A stretch of DNA of 42,752 bases from DAOTWP01 sp034435675 (GCA_034435675.1 DAOTWP010000150.1:1-42752), one strand, 5' to 3'; positions 31,573 to 40,168 are shown, counted from the first letter of the stretch. Numbers and translations: made by a program. The notes: generated from the sequence alone by a model not told the origin.

Positions 31573-32793
31573 ATGCGGCGTTTTTTGTTGATGCTGGCGG
31601 TGCTGTGCCTGATGACCTGGGGCACGGTCTTTTACCTGTTGTTTGAACAGCGCGACCAGGCGACAGCAGCGCTGCCGACCCTGATGGTGCTGCCTTCGCT
31701 GACTCCATCGAATACACCAACGCGCACGCCACCGGCAACCGACATACCCACCGCGACGGCCACACTGACCCCGACCTACACCGCGACACCCAGTGCAACT
31801 TTCACGCCGACGCTGACCCCCACACTTGCAACACGGGTGGTCGCAATCAGCGCGGTCATGCCCGGTGTGTATGTACCGCCCACGCTTACGCCGCTGCCCC
31901 CGGGCACGATCCTGCTGCTCGCGCCGCCCCAGCCCATCGAGCCGCTGCCGGATGCCACCAGTGAGCCGCCGCCCTACGAAGGCTGGTACAGCTTCGAGTC
32001 GGATCATCCGGTGGTGCGTTACAGCACACCCTGGGAGCCGCGCCTGCACGACGGTGCCAGCCGGGGGCAGTATCACCGCAGCGAAAACGTGCAGAGCTAC
32101 ACCAGCTTCCTGTTTGAGGGCGAAGGACTGCGCATCCGCTATGTCGCCGCGCGCAACATGGGCATCTTTCAGGTGGTCGTGGATGGGGTGGTGATCGCCG
32201 TCGTGGACGCCTACACGCCGGAGCTGCTGTTCCTCGGCACGCCCGTCTACACCGTCGGACCGGGACTGCACCGGCTGGAACTGCGCAGCACCGGGCAGCG
32301 CAACCCGCAGAGCGAAGGAACGGTGCTGGCGCTGGATGCCGTGCAGGTCTTTCGGGGCAGTGCCAACATGCAGATCCTGACGCCGCCTGCCGAGACCTTC
32401 ACACCCACCGCGCAGCCGCAGCCCGCCGCCGGGATCGACCTGATCAGCGCGCCGCCCACCGTGCAGCCGACGACCACGCCGGTTCCACCTGCACTCGTCA
32501 CCGTCTCAGTGGTCATCGCCTACGACGAAAACGGCAACCGCGCGGTCGATCCGGCGGAAGGCGTGTCCGCTATCTCGGTTCGGGTGGTCGAGGTCGGCAC
32601 GAACCGGGTGATCGCGCAGGCGTTTACGGATGGCAGCGGCTTTGCACAGCTTCAGGTCGTCACATCAGCACAGGCACGGGTCGTCGTGCCGTATTTTGGC
32701 ACTGTCTGGGAACTGCCCGCTGCACGCCGGGGTGGGCAGGCACGCTTCACGCTGCTGCTCACGCCCGGCAATCAACCCGGACTGATTCCATAA
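31573..32793 (+). CDS. Bitopic surface protein of the transfer operon
   Basis: A 406-residue protein starting at ATG 31573, with a strong GGAGGTGG 4 bases upstream. One N-terminal membrane segment (FLLMLAVLCLMTWGTVFYLLF) is followed by a Thr/Pro-rich stalk (about 35-90). A beta-rich region follows (YEGWYSFESDHPVVRYSTPW ... GIFQVVVDGVVIAVVDAYTP), then a second Pro/Thr linker and a C-terminal module with prealbumin-like features (SAISVRVVEVGTNRVIAQAF, DGSGFAQLQV). It is the first gene of the unit and is probably exposed outside the cell. An adhesin or transfer-channel surface role is inferred from context only. Confidence 0.7.
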   Translation: MRRFLLMLAVLCLMTWGTVFYLLFEQRDQATAALPTLMVLPSLTPSNTPTRTPPATDIPTATATLTPTYTATPSATFTPTLTPTLATRVVAISAVMPGVYVPPTLTPLPPGTILLLAPPQPIEPLPDATSEPPPYEGWYSFESDHPVVRYSTPWEPRLHDGASRGQYHRSENVQSYTSFLFEGEGLRIRYVAARNMGIFQVVVDGVVIAVVDAYTPELLFLGTPVYTVGPGLHRLELRSTGQRNPQSEGTVLALDAVQVFRGSANMQILTPPAETFTPTAQPQPAAGIDLISAPPTVQPTTTPVPPALVTVSVVIAYDENGNRAVDPAEGVSAISVRVVEVGTNRVIAQAFTDGSGFAQLQVVTSAQARVVVPYFGTVWELPAARRGGQARFTLLLTPGNQPGLIP

Positions 32794-32812
32794 AAGTGAT
32801 GAGGGACGACTA

Positions 32813-33502
32813 ATGAGTCATGAGTTGAACAGCTCACTGAATTTTGAACGGGTGCGGCGCGAGATGCTGCTGCGCGTGATCTACCTGCTGGTCGCCCCGG
32901 TCATGCTGGTCTTCGCGGCGCTCGCCTGCGACACTGCCGTGACCGACCGCGCCTACTACACCTGCCCGACGACCGCACCGCAGCCCGTCCCGACCGTGCT
33001 GCCGGGCACCGCGCCGCCCCCGCTTCCACTGCCGCCCACGCCCTATCGCATCATGCCACCGCAGGATTTTTATGTGGGGGATGCCGTTTTTGTCGGGCAG
33101 TCCGGTGCCCCGCTGCGGCTGCGTTTTCGCTTACAAAACGTACAGGTTCAACCTGCTGGTTCACAGACTCTGGTGACGTGGCGGCTGGAAATTCGCAATC
33201 TGGGCAGCACGACCTATGAGACCATCCCGGTCGCGCTGATGGTCATCACGCGCATCACCACCGCTAATGGTGAACAGACCGGAACGTGGCGTACCTCGGA
33301 AGCGGCGATGCAGGCGGCAGGGTTCACGAACGAAAACTACGACCCACTTGCGCCCGGTTCAACCCGCACCTATCGCCTGGCGGCATTCATCCCAGCCGGG
33401 AGTGTACGCCAGTTCGCCTATCTGCTGGATGGCGACGGCGGCAACCGCATCACCTGGGTCAGCACCACCAACCCGTATTGTTCCGGCGATGTCGCCGATT
33501 AG
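32813..33502 (+). CDS. Membrane-anchored or lipoprotein-like transfer operon protein
   Basis: A 229-residue protein with an N-terminal cytoplasmic stretch, a hydrophobic segment (VIYLLVAPVMLVFAALAC) ending in a Cys that could be lipidated (imperfect lipobox), a Pro-rich linker and a beta-rich domain (RLRFRLQNVQV, WRLEIRNLGSTTYETIPVAL). It starts 19 bp after the previous gene and ends 15 bp before the VirB6-like gene, so it is clearly part of the operon. I do not recognise the family; a small accessory of the secretion channel is possible. Confidence 0.65.
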   Translation: MSHELNSSLNFERVRREMLLRVIYLLVAPVMLVFAALACDTAVTDRAYYTCPTTAPQPVPTVLPGTAPPPLPLPPTPYRIMPPQDFYVGDAVFVGQSGAPLRLRFRLQNVQVQPAGSQTLVTWRLEIRNLGSTTYETIPVALMVITRITTANGEQTGTWRTSEAAMQAAGFTNENYDPLAPGSTRTYRLAAFIPAGSVRQFAYLLDGDGGNRITWVSTTNPYCSGDVAD

Positions 33503-33517
33503 CAGAAAGGAGCGACC

Positions 33518-36199
33518 ATGCCTGATTTCGCACGGATGATTGATGAGCTGCAATACAGCATGATTGTGCTGATCGCCGGGGTTCACTGGAGTCTGCAAGA
33601 AGCCGTGCTGATGGCGGGCTATACCGTGAAATTGGTCAATAATTGGCTAATCGAAAACGCCTTCATGCCGATCATCGCCCAGACCAACAACAGCCTGGGG
33701 CTGGCGCTAAGCTGGGTCTTTATCGTCGCGCTGCTGGTGCTGGGGATCACCTATCTGCTGGCGGCGTTCATCCGGCTGGATGTGGTCGCGCCGCGCAGCG
33801 CCATCATGTGGTATGTGGCGGGCGTGCTGTTCTTCACAATTGGCCCCAGCTTCTATCAGGGCATGAACACCTTCCGGCTGAACATTAGCCAGGTGATGTA
33901 CCTGAGCGTGCTTCAGGGACTGGACAACAATGCCGGGGATTTCTCCTCACTGGCACAGGTCAATTCTAATGATCTCGACCTGGGCGCGTTGTGCGATCAC
34001 TTCGATGTGTATCTGCCGGGGGCGGCGGGACCCGGACCGATTGACGGGCTGGACATCACGCTGGCGTATCTGCGCGGTCACGCTCAGGATGTGATGGGCT
34101 ACCCGCAGCCGGTGTATTCGCCCGGCTGTCCGCCGTACCTGCTCAACCCGAACTCGTCGACCTGGGCGGGGGCTGGCGGCACATCGGTGGTGCCGATGGA
34201 TTGGAACATGCCCGGCGGCTACTTCGACCATACCACTTCGCCAGGCACCTGGGATGGTGTCGATGAAGGCGTGCGCGATGCGGCAGTCGCGCTGGCGGGC
34301 GCTTCGCAGCAGCGGGCACTCACCGCCTGGCCGCTGCTCTTATTCGCACTGGCTGAACAGGTGGTGCATCTGCTGATCACGATTGCGATGGGCATCACCT
34401 TCGTCTCGTTTGGGGTCGCCATCCTGTTCGCGTTCTTCAAACGTACCGAGAGCATCGCCCACAATATCATCAACCAGTGGATTGAACTGATCGTCCAGAC
34501 GACGGTGATCGCGCTGGTGCAGGCGCTGGTGATTGGTTTCTTCCTGGCGGGCACGGCAACCGGCAGCGCAGCGGGCATCATCGGCATCGGCATGCTGTGC
34601 TTAGTGTTCATCATGATCACGATGTGGTCGGGCGTGAAAGCGGTGTGGAACAGTTTCAACCGCCTGTTCAGCGCAGTGGGACAGGTGACCGGCAGCGTGT
34701 TCCTGATGCCCGGCGCAGTGACTTCGGCAGCGGCAGGGGGCACAGCAGCGGCGGCAGCGGGGGGCACAGCGCTGGCAGCCGGCATGGGGTCGAATGCGCT
34801 GGCGGGGATGAGCGTGCTCAACAGTGGTGCCACCCGCGCGCAGGCAGCCGGGTTGATGTTCGGCGGCTCGCAGATGCTGACGGGCGCGGCGCGCACGCTG
34901 GCGTATCTGCCCGGTTTGCGCGGCACGGCGCTGGGTGAAGCGGCGGAACAGTTCACCGAAGGCGCGGTGACGCGGCAGGTGGCACGGAATATCCCGGTCA
35001 TTGGGCGGGCAGTTGCACCGCTGGTCGGCGCAGCGCTCTTGAGTGACCGGGATCCCGCCAAAGCCGAGTACGACGGATACGGGCGGCTGGTCGCCCGTCC
35101 GATGCTGGTTCCGGCAGTCGGCGAAGCACTCGAAAGCTGGACACTGCCGAAGGACGCCAGGCGCAAACGCGGCGCACGTCCTCAATACGATGCGGACTGG
35201 TTTGAGGATGAAAACGGCGAGATGGTTTCCAGTTTCACACCTGCCCGAGCGCGGCGCACGGGGATGTTTACGCCAGTGGCAACTGTACCCTTGAATGAAG
35301 GGGGTGAGGATAAGTCCGATGCTCGCCGGCGACAGGACAAGAGCGATTACGCAGCGGAGATGAACAGCGAGGAAATGGAGCAGCACGTTTCGGATGCGTT
35401 GCGCGCCGTTACCGGCACGCATTCCACGCTGGGCGCGATGATTGCGCGCGATGGCAGATCCGACACGAGCGGCTTCGACCAAGTGGCGGCGCGGCTGGAA
35501 GCGAGTGCAGAGGCGCTGGCGAATGCTGCCCGGCTGCAAATGCAGCTCATGCTGGGGCAGTTGAAGATCAGCGGTGCGGGGGATGTGGCGGGCGTGCTGG
35601 GCGATGTTATCCGGGGCCTACAGGCGGAGCGTGTCCAGCAGGGACAGTCCCCCGCCGCTGGCGGTGTGGATCATCTCACGGTAGCAGATCGTATGGCGCA
35701 GGCAATGGGGGTCATGCCTGTCGGCGGTGAAAAACCGCCTATTCAGCAGGATCTGTCGCGCTTTGGTCTGTTCGCAGATCAGGCGCTGCGGTTAGGGATT
35801 TCCGGCACGCAGGCGGAACAGGTCGTGCGCGAGGTCAAGTCATCTCCGGATGGTCGCCTGACCGACCAGACCCGAACCGTACTGGTCGAGCAGGTACGGG
35901 CTGAGGGGAATATGTCTTATGATACCGCCCGTGAGGAAGTTAACCGGCTGGAACACAGCGCTCAGATGCTCCCGAATGAAATCACTGCCTTTGGCATGAT
36001 GGCGGTGCCGCAGACGGCTGTTCAGCCGCCGCTGGAGGTGCGTCCCCAGATCGAAGTCGAACTCGACATCACCGTTGAGCCGCAGGTCGATGTCACCGTC
36101 GAAGCGCCAGCCAATGATGGCGATCCCGCCTATACCGAAGCCGTGCGGAAGCAGGCAGCGCTCGGCGGCAGCGGCAGCGTGATCGGAGGCAGTTCCTGA
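33518..36199 (+). CDS. VirB6/TrbL-like polytopic transfer protein with long soluble tail
   Basis: An 893-residue protein. It has an N-terminal membrane region (segments near 12-30, 58-84 and 95-110), a loop of about 150 residues, and a second membrane block (about 270-390: LLLFALAEQVVHLLITIAMG, ELIVQTTVIALVQALVIGFF). A Gly/Ala-rich stretch and about 450 soluble residues rich in charged and Gln residues follow. This matches the channel-forming VirB6/TrbL/TraG-N type of conjugation proteins in layout, with an extended tail. RBS AAAGGAG precedes ATG 33518. The stop overlaps the next start by one base (TGATG). Confidence 0.7.
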   Translation: MPDFARMIDELQYSMIVLIAGVHWSLQEAVLMAGYTVKLVNNWLIENAFMPIIAQTNNSLGLALSWVFIVALLVLGITYLLAAFIRLDVVAPRSAIMWYVAGVLFFTIGPSFYQGMNTFRLNISQVMYLSVLQGLDNNAGDFSSLAQVNSNDLDLGALCDHFDVYLPGAAGPGPIDGLDITLAYLRGHAQDVMGYPQPVYSPGCPPYLLNPNSSTWAGAGGTSVVPMDWNMPGGYFDHTTSPGTWDGVDEGVRDAAVALAGASQQRALTAWPLLLFALAEQVVHLLITIAMGITFVSFGVAILFAFFKRTESIAHNIINQWIELIVQTTVIALVQALVIGFFLAGTATGSAAGIIGIGMLCLVFIMITMWSGVKAVWNSFNRLFSAVGQVTGSVFLMPGAVTSAAAGGTAAAAAGGTALAAGMGSNALAGMSVLNSGATRAQAAGLMFGGSQMLTGAARTLAYLPGLRGTALGEAAEQFTEGAVTRQVARNIPVIGRAVAPLVGAALLSDRDPAKAEYDGYGRLVARPMLVPAVGEALESWTLPKDARRKRGARPQYDADWFEDENGEMVSSFTPARARRTGMFTPVATVPLNEGGEDKSDARRRQDKSDYAAEMNSEEMEQHVSDALRAVTGTHSTLGAMIARDGRSDTSGFDQVAARLEASAEALANAARLQMQLMLGQLKISGAGDVAGVLGDVIRGLQAERVQQGQSPAAGGVDHLTVADRMAQAMGVMPVGGEKPPIQQDLSRFGLFADQALRLGISGTQAEQVVREVKSSPDGRLTDQTRTVLVEQVRAEGNMSYDTAREEVNRLEHSAQMLPNEITAFGMMAVPQTAVQPPLEVRPQIEVELDITVEPQVDVTVEAPANDGDPAYTEAVRKQAALGGSGSVIGGSS

Positions 36200-37893
36200 T
36201 GGACGTGCTGCGTTATCACCCTCTGGAAGAACTGCGTGCGCTGTCGCTCAGTGAGCTTCATGCGCTCTGGGAACTGGTCCCAACAGATCGCCAGCGGGAC
36301 TATAAAGCAGCTTATGAGCGTGAAGTCCGCACAGCGGGGGCTGTCGGCTCGGACGAACTCGAACGACAGGTCGCCGCCGAACTGCTCAAACGCTACGATG
36401 AAGCCGCACTCGTCCCAGTTGGGTCGCGCTGGGCGCGCACCCCCGGTAGAGTGCAGGAAGCGGCGCAGCAGAATGTCGTGCTGGATGCGCCGGAAGATGA
36501 AGTTAAACCCGCCTCCGGTAAACCCTCACCGAAGGTCATGCTGGCAGTTGGACTGGCGGCGCTGCTGTTCTTTGGCTTCATGTTCACGCGGCTGCTCGGC
36601 GGACGTTCATCCGATGAGGCTGAGGCAACGCCAGAGGTCAGTCTCACGCCGACACCGCTGGTCAGTCCGACACCCACACCGCTGGCGCTGGAAGCGCAGG
36701 ATGATGTGATTCAGGGCGGCGACAGCGGACGTGAAGTCGCCTACCCGGTCAATTTACAGGTCATTTTGCCGGAGGGCGATGCGCCGCGTGTCTGGGTGGT
36801 GCAGCGCCGCCGCGTGCAGGCTTCTGAGTGGCGCTTTGACCTCAACCCCGATACCGCATCGTTTGTGAACGGCATGTCCGTGCGTCCGGTGATCGGCATC
36901 CCCTGGTCGGCGGAGAACGAGTCTTTCTTCGACAACATTGACGCAGGCACATCCTTCTTGCTGACCATGAACACCGGCGCGGTGCTGCGTTTCGAGTTTG
37001 ATGACCGGCGCGAAGTCCGCCGCAGCGAGACGAGTATCTTCCGGCAGGTCAGTCCGGGACTGGTGCTGCTGCTGATTGGCGAAATGGACGACGATGGACT
37101 GCCAACGGCGACGCGCACACTGGTCACGGCGACCTATCCGCCCGAACAGGAACTCTCGCGGGATGGGCAGATCATCGGGATGGACATTACGCTTCAAGAG
37201 GGGAATGTCGGCGAGACATTGATACTGGGTGATGCATCAATCACGTTGCAGGACGCGCAGCTCATCACTGACCAACCCGATTTGCCTGTCGACAGCCAGT
37301 ACCTGCTGCTGAATTATGAGGTGTTCGCAGGTGCAGAGGTGCTGGATACCAGCACCTGGCGCGTGGAATTTGTGGATGCCGGTGGACAAATTTACACACC
37401 GGGCAGCGCCGCCCTGACCTACACCGATTTTGATGCGCTGCCCATCGAAATTCCGGCGCTGTCTTCGCTCTCTGCCTCAGTCGGCTACATCGTGCCAGAT
37501 ACCCTGCAAAGCGGGCGGTGGGTCATCACCGATACCGCTGGCAGCGGTGTGTCCTTCACCCTTTCATTTGCCACTGCGCCGCTCGACCTGGCTTATGACG
37601 GGGTAGATGTGCGGCTGGTCAGTGTAACTTATATTGAAGGGCAGATTATGACCCATCTGCGAATCTACAACGGGCGGGCGGAAACGCTGCACTTCACGCA
37701 GGATGACATCTGGCTGGCGCTGGGCTACGCGCCTGAGCCGCCCGGACCCCGTAACCCCGCCGAAGGCTTAACCCCGTTCGATCTGCTGCCGGAGCAGGCC
37801 GTTGACCTGACGCTGGTCTGGTACTGGGGCGGCGAACCCTACGCCGCGCTTCAGGTCGGGAGATATCGGTGGGCGATACAGATTACGCGGTAG
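36199..37893 (+). CDS. Bitopic protein of the transfer operon with large outer domain
   Basis: A 564-residue protein. Residues 1-110 are cytoplasmic and helical, one membrane segment lies at about 114-133 (VMLAVGLAALLFFGFMFTRLL), and a Thr/Pro linker (SLTPTPLVSPTPTPLALE) follows. About 400 beta-rich residues remain, with repeated immunoglobulin-like character (YLLLNYEVFAGAEVLDTSTW, MTHLRIYNGRAETLHFTQDD). It is translationally coupled to the VirB6-like gene, which suggests contact between the products. A VirB8/VirB10-like bridging role is imaginable from topology, but I see no family motif. It is the last gene before the TIR-FGE cassette. Confidence 0.65.
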   Translation: MDVLRYHPLEELRALSLSELHALWELVPTDRQRDYKAAYEREVRTAGAVGSDELERQVAAELLKRYDEAALVPVGSRWARTPGRVQEAAQQNVVLDAPEDEVKPASGKPSPKVMLAVGLAALLFFGFMFTRLLGGRSSDEAEATPEVSLTPTPLVSPTPTPLALEAQDDVIQGGDSGREVAYPVNLQVILPEGDAPRVWVVQRRRVQASEWRFDLNPDTASFVNGMSVRPVIGIPWSAENESFFDNIDAGTSFLLTMNTGAVLRFEFDDRREVRRSETSIFRQVSPGLVLLLIGEMDDDGLPTATRTLVTATYPPEQELSRDGQIIGMDITLQEGNVGETLILGDASITLQDAQLITDQPDLPVDSQYLLLNYEVFAGAEVLDTSTWRVEFVDAGGQIYTPGSAALTYTDFDALPIEIPALSSLSASVGYIVPDTLQSGRWVITDTAGSGVSFTLSFATAPLDLAYDGVDVRLVSVTYIEGQIMTHLRIYNGRAETLHFTQDDIWLALGYAPEPPGPRNPAEGLTPFDLLPEQAVDLTLVWYWGGEPYAALQVGRYRWAIQITR

Positions 37894-37904
37894 TTGCTGA
37901 TCGG

Positions 37905-38170
37905 CGCGTGATGCACAACGCAATCCCGATAAGGGTGCGGCGCTGATTTTGCGGCGTTTGGATTCATACACCGTGAAACTGCGAAAGCCGCTTGGCTGCC
38001 ATAATTCCTCTGTTAACTCGCGGCACAGGCGTGTCATCTCGTCGTCAAGATTCCGCTCAAACGTGGCAGCGGCGGGCTTGTAGCGCTTACCACGCCGTGC
38101 CTTGCGTTATGCAAGATACAGGTTATCGTAGAGGCACGCGATTTCTTTGCTGACGACAGACCGCCCCCAG
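37905..38170 (-). pseudogene. Remnant of a DGR-type reverse transcriptase (N-terminal part)
   Basis: The minus strand reads KEIACLYDNLYLA, then TAA (38109-38107), then RKARRGKRYKPAAATFERN, LDDEMTRLCRELTEELWQPS, GFRSFTVYESKRRKISAA. After a one-base insertion near 37935 it continues PYRDCVVHHA. This is the start of DGR/group-II-like reverse transcriptases (LYxAYRKARRGKR ... YRSFxIYEPKxRxISAAPFRDRVVHHAL). The match ends at about 37905, just beyond the stop of the transfer gene, so the catalytic YxDD part is gone. Three lesions (nonsense codon, +1 frameshift, truncation) make it a pseudogene. It follows the TIR-FGE gene directly, in the usual DGR gene order but without a template repeat between them. 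Confidence 0.75.
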
Positions 38171-38179
38171 CGATCATTG

Positions 38180-39811
38180 CTACAGAGAAGGTACACGCAC
38201 CACCCGAAACCCAACATAGCTACTGCTGTCGTCTGGCTTGTAATTAACACGGTACATGGTGTCCGCATCGGGAGGAAATTGGTTCCACGACCCGCCGCGT
38301 TGCACTCGCCTCCCACTACCATTAATATTATTATTATACTGATAGGCTTCAGTCAAGCACCATTCCCACACGTTGCCCGCCATATCAACGACACCGAAAG
38401 GGCTGTCGCCTTTACCTTCATACTGTCTGACCGGGGTGGTTTTGCCTCTACCAGAGACCGCCGCGTTGCAACGTGCCTCGTCGAATTCATTACCCCATGG
38501 ATACACCCTGCCATCGTCACTCTGTGCCGCATATTGCCATTGATCTTCGGTCGGCAGCATAATGTTCTCGCCAGTCACATCGCTCAACCACAAGCAGAAC
38601 GCTACCGCTTCGTACCACGATACCCCTACAACCGGATGTTCCGCCCCATTGAAATCCTTGTTCGTCCAGTAGAGCGGTCTAGTGCCCCTTTTTCGCCGCG
38701 CCGACCAACCCGCTTCTGTCCACCAGCGTTTCTCAGCATAGCCCCCCGCTTCGATGAACTTAGCATATTGCGCGTTGGTCACAGGATATTTGCCAATCGC
38801 ATAGCGCTCGGTGGGGATGGTTAGGACGGTGAAGGCTCTACCTGCATACTTACTGCCACTATGGCTTTTCATCGTCCCGCTGCCGCCGGGAATTGCTATC
38901 CAGTCAAAAGGCGCGGGCATCAGCGCGATGCTGGTGGACGGCGCGGGCTTCGGTTGCGGCTTGGGCACTTCTGTCGCTTTGTCACCTAACGGTAAAGCGT
39001 GTTCCAGAAAGCCTTTTGGGTCAAAGATGCCATCGTCCAGAAAATCTCTGGGGAACAACGCATGATACTCTGTCACCTTCCTGTTGAAGATCACGCGGGC
39101 GCTGCGCCGTGAGGCAATCTCTATCAGCTCGGCGTACTTGCGGATGATCTCGATCCACTGTGCCGCGAAATCAGCATAGTCGCGGTCGTTGCGGCTGACC
39201 AGTGCCTCAAAGTGTTTTTCGGCATCGGCGAATGCTAACCGTTCAGCATAATCACACGCTGCGTCATACAGCGCGTGGTTGCTGCCATGTCCACTTGTTT
39301 TGTCAGGGTTTAGCGGGCGCGGCGCGGGGATGTCACGCGGCCAATTGCGCTCAAATACGGCAACTGATTCCTGAAATCTGCTGTAGAACTGCGTCTCCAC
39401 ATAGAACAGAAACTGCGCCTGCCCCAGCCACTCTGGCACCAGTGCCCACGTCTCTTTGGGCAGGTCATACTTGCCCGAATCTGCGTTGAGAAAGAACTCA
39501 CCATCCAGTACCAGCGGGATAATGGGGCGGAAGCGCTTGTGGGCATATTCCAGTTCGGCACGGCACACGACGCTTTCTAAGCTCGCACGCGATAGATGAA
39601 ACACAAACATATCGCACTGCTCAATCGCATCCAAAATGGCATCCCACCAGTTCGGGCTGGCAGGCGGCAGGTTGTGCTTGTCCTGCCAGGTCGTGTAGCG
39701 CGGCGTGCCGTCGTCGTACTTGAGCAAGGTCAAGTCGCGGGCGATCTTGTCCACTTTAGCGGCATCGCTGCTGCGGTAGCTGATGAAGAGTTTTTTGGTC
39801 TTTGGGATCAT
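38180..39811 (-). CDS. TIR protein with C-terminal FGE-sulfatase/C-type-lectin domain, probable DGR target
   Basis: A 543-residue protein. Residues 9-108 are a TIR domain (KLFISYRSSD; Glu86 in CRAELEYAH at the NADase position). A helical middle region (110-290) follows. Residues 302-543 are an FGE-sulfatase fold (WIAIPGG, YPVTNAQYAKFIEAGGY, VVGVSWYEAVAFCLWLS, LPTEDQWQYAA, PFGVVDMAGNVWEWC, RGGSW, GFRVVR). The cysteines that make true formylglycine-generating enzymes active are absent after RGGSW, so it is a binding fold. Start ATG 39811 is chosen because homology begins there. The gene is antisense to the flanking transfer genes. A ligand-triggered TIR effector is inferred. Confidence 0.82.
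   Translation of the reverse strand: MIPKTKKLFISYRSSDAAKVDKIARDLTLLKYDDGTPRYTTWQDKHNLPPASPNWWDAILDAIEQCDMFVFHLSRASLESVVCRAELEYAHKRFRPIIPLVLDGEFFLNADSGKYDLPKETWALVPEWLGQAQFLFYVETQFYSRFQESVAVFERNWPRDIPAPRPLNPDKTSGHGSNHALYDAACDYAERLAFADAEKHFEALVSRNDRDYADFAAQWIEIIRKYAELIEIASRRSARVIFNRKVTEYHALFPRDFLDDGIFDPKGFLEHALPLGDKATEVPKPQPKPAPSTSIALMPAPFDWIAIPGGSGTMKSHSGSKYAGRAFTVLTIPTERYAIGKYPVTNAQYAKFIEAGGYAEKRWWTEAGWSARRKRGTRPLYWTNKDFNGAEHPVVGVSWYEAVAFCLWLSDVTGENIMLPTEDQWQYAAQSDDGRVYPWGNEFDEARCNAAVSGRGKTTPVRQYEGKGDSPFGVVDMAGNVWEWCLTEAYQYNNNINGSGRRVQRGGSWNQFPPDADTMYRVNYKPDDSSSYVGFRVVRVPSL
38207..38287 (-). other. Candidate variable region (VR) of a diversity-generating retroelement
   Basis: Codons from the Trp of RGGSW to the Phe of GFRVV encode N-QF-PPDADTMYRVNYKPDDSSSY-VG. 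The frame of fixed residues (W-N-x-x-P ... R ... P-D ... VGFR) equals that of known DGR variable regions, in which most of the remaining codons derive from AAC/AAT in the template. Codons here such as CCC-GAT, TAC, GTT-AAT-TAC and AGC-AGT-AGC-TAT fit substitution at adenines. No template repeat is found in the window, so this is an inference. Confidence 0.55.
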
Positions 39812-40000
39812 CTCGACTCTACGGAATTTTCGACCCTGGAATATTTCTCTATTATGCCCTGCCTCCCGTTTTGAAACAATTGAATATCGCTGAAATATTG
39901 AAACTGCCGCACTTTGTGAGCCTGTGAAACAGAAGCGCCAACGTTCTCTTCCCACATGTAATTTTAACGGGCGATTTGCCAAAACTGACGGGCTAAAAGT
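39812..40000. other. Spacer upstream of the TIR-FGE gene
   Basis: A stretch with lower GC than its surroundings, without a supported gene. It should contain the leftward promoter of the TIR-FGE gene, but I cannot point to clear boxes. It ends at the shared 42-bp element of the second transfer operon. The remaining 126 bases from that element to the pilin gene at 40169 also hold no gene. Confidence 0.4.
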
Positions 40001-40042
40001 GTAATCCTACAGCGGTTGCGACTCCCCACTTTGATACGCTGA
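40001..40042 (+). promoter_or_regulatory. Shared 42-bp control element, copy 2 (second transfer operon)
   Basis: GTAATCCTACAGCGGTTG (40001-40018), 14 bases, GATACGCTGA (40033-40042). It is nearly identical, with the same spacing, to the copy at 31504-31545, while the 14 intervening bases differ. Conservation of ends but not of middle points to protein contacts, i.e. a shared activator or sigma factor. It lies 127 bases before the pilin gene. Confidence 0.75.
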
Positions 40043-40168
40043 ATTCAGCCGGTGCGGGAGAAGACTTCGTGCCAGATGACCCCACCCACAGATGTCGATG
40101 TGTCATGGCGCACGCGCATCCCACCTCCCGGCTGACTTTCCATCCATCAGTTATGAGGAGCTTCTCGC

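Noticed and set aside
37768..38037. Separate 89-codon gene at the end of the transfer operon
   Set aside because: It is the middle of the broken reverse transcriptase continuing by frameshift and antisense reading into the neighbouring transfer gene.
38107..38322. Separate small gene of 71 codons overlapping the TIR-FGE 3' end
   Set aside because: Its last part is the start of the reverse transcriptase remnant, and the upstream part is an out-of-frame reading of the TIR-FGE gene.
38180..39811. Active formylglycine-generating enzyme (sulfatase maturation)
   Set aside because: The active-site cysteines expected after RGGS are absent and no sulfatase gene is nearby.
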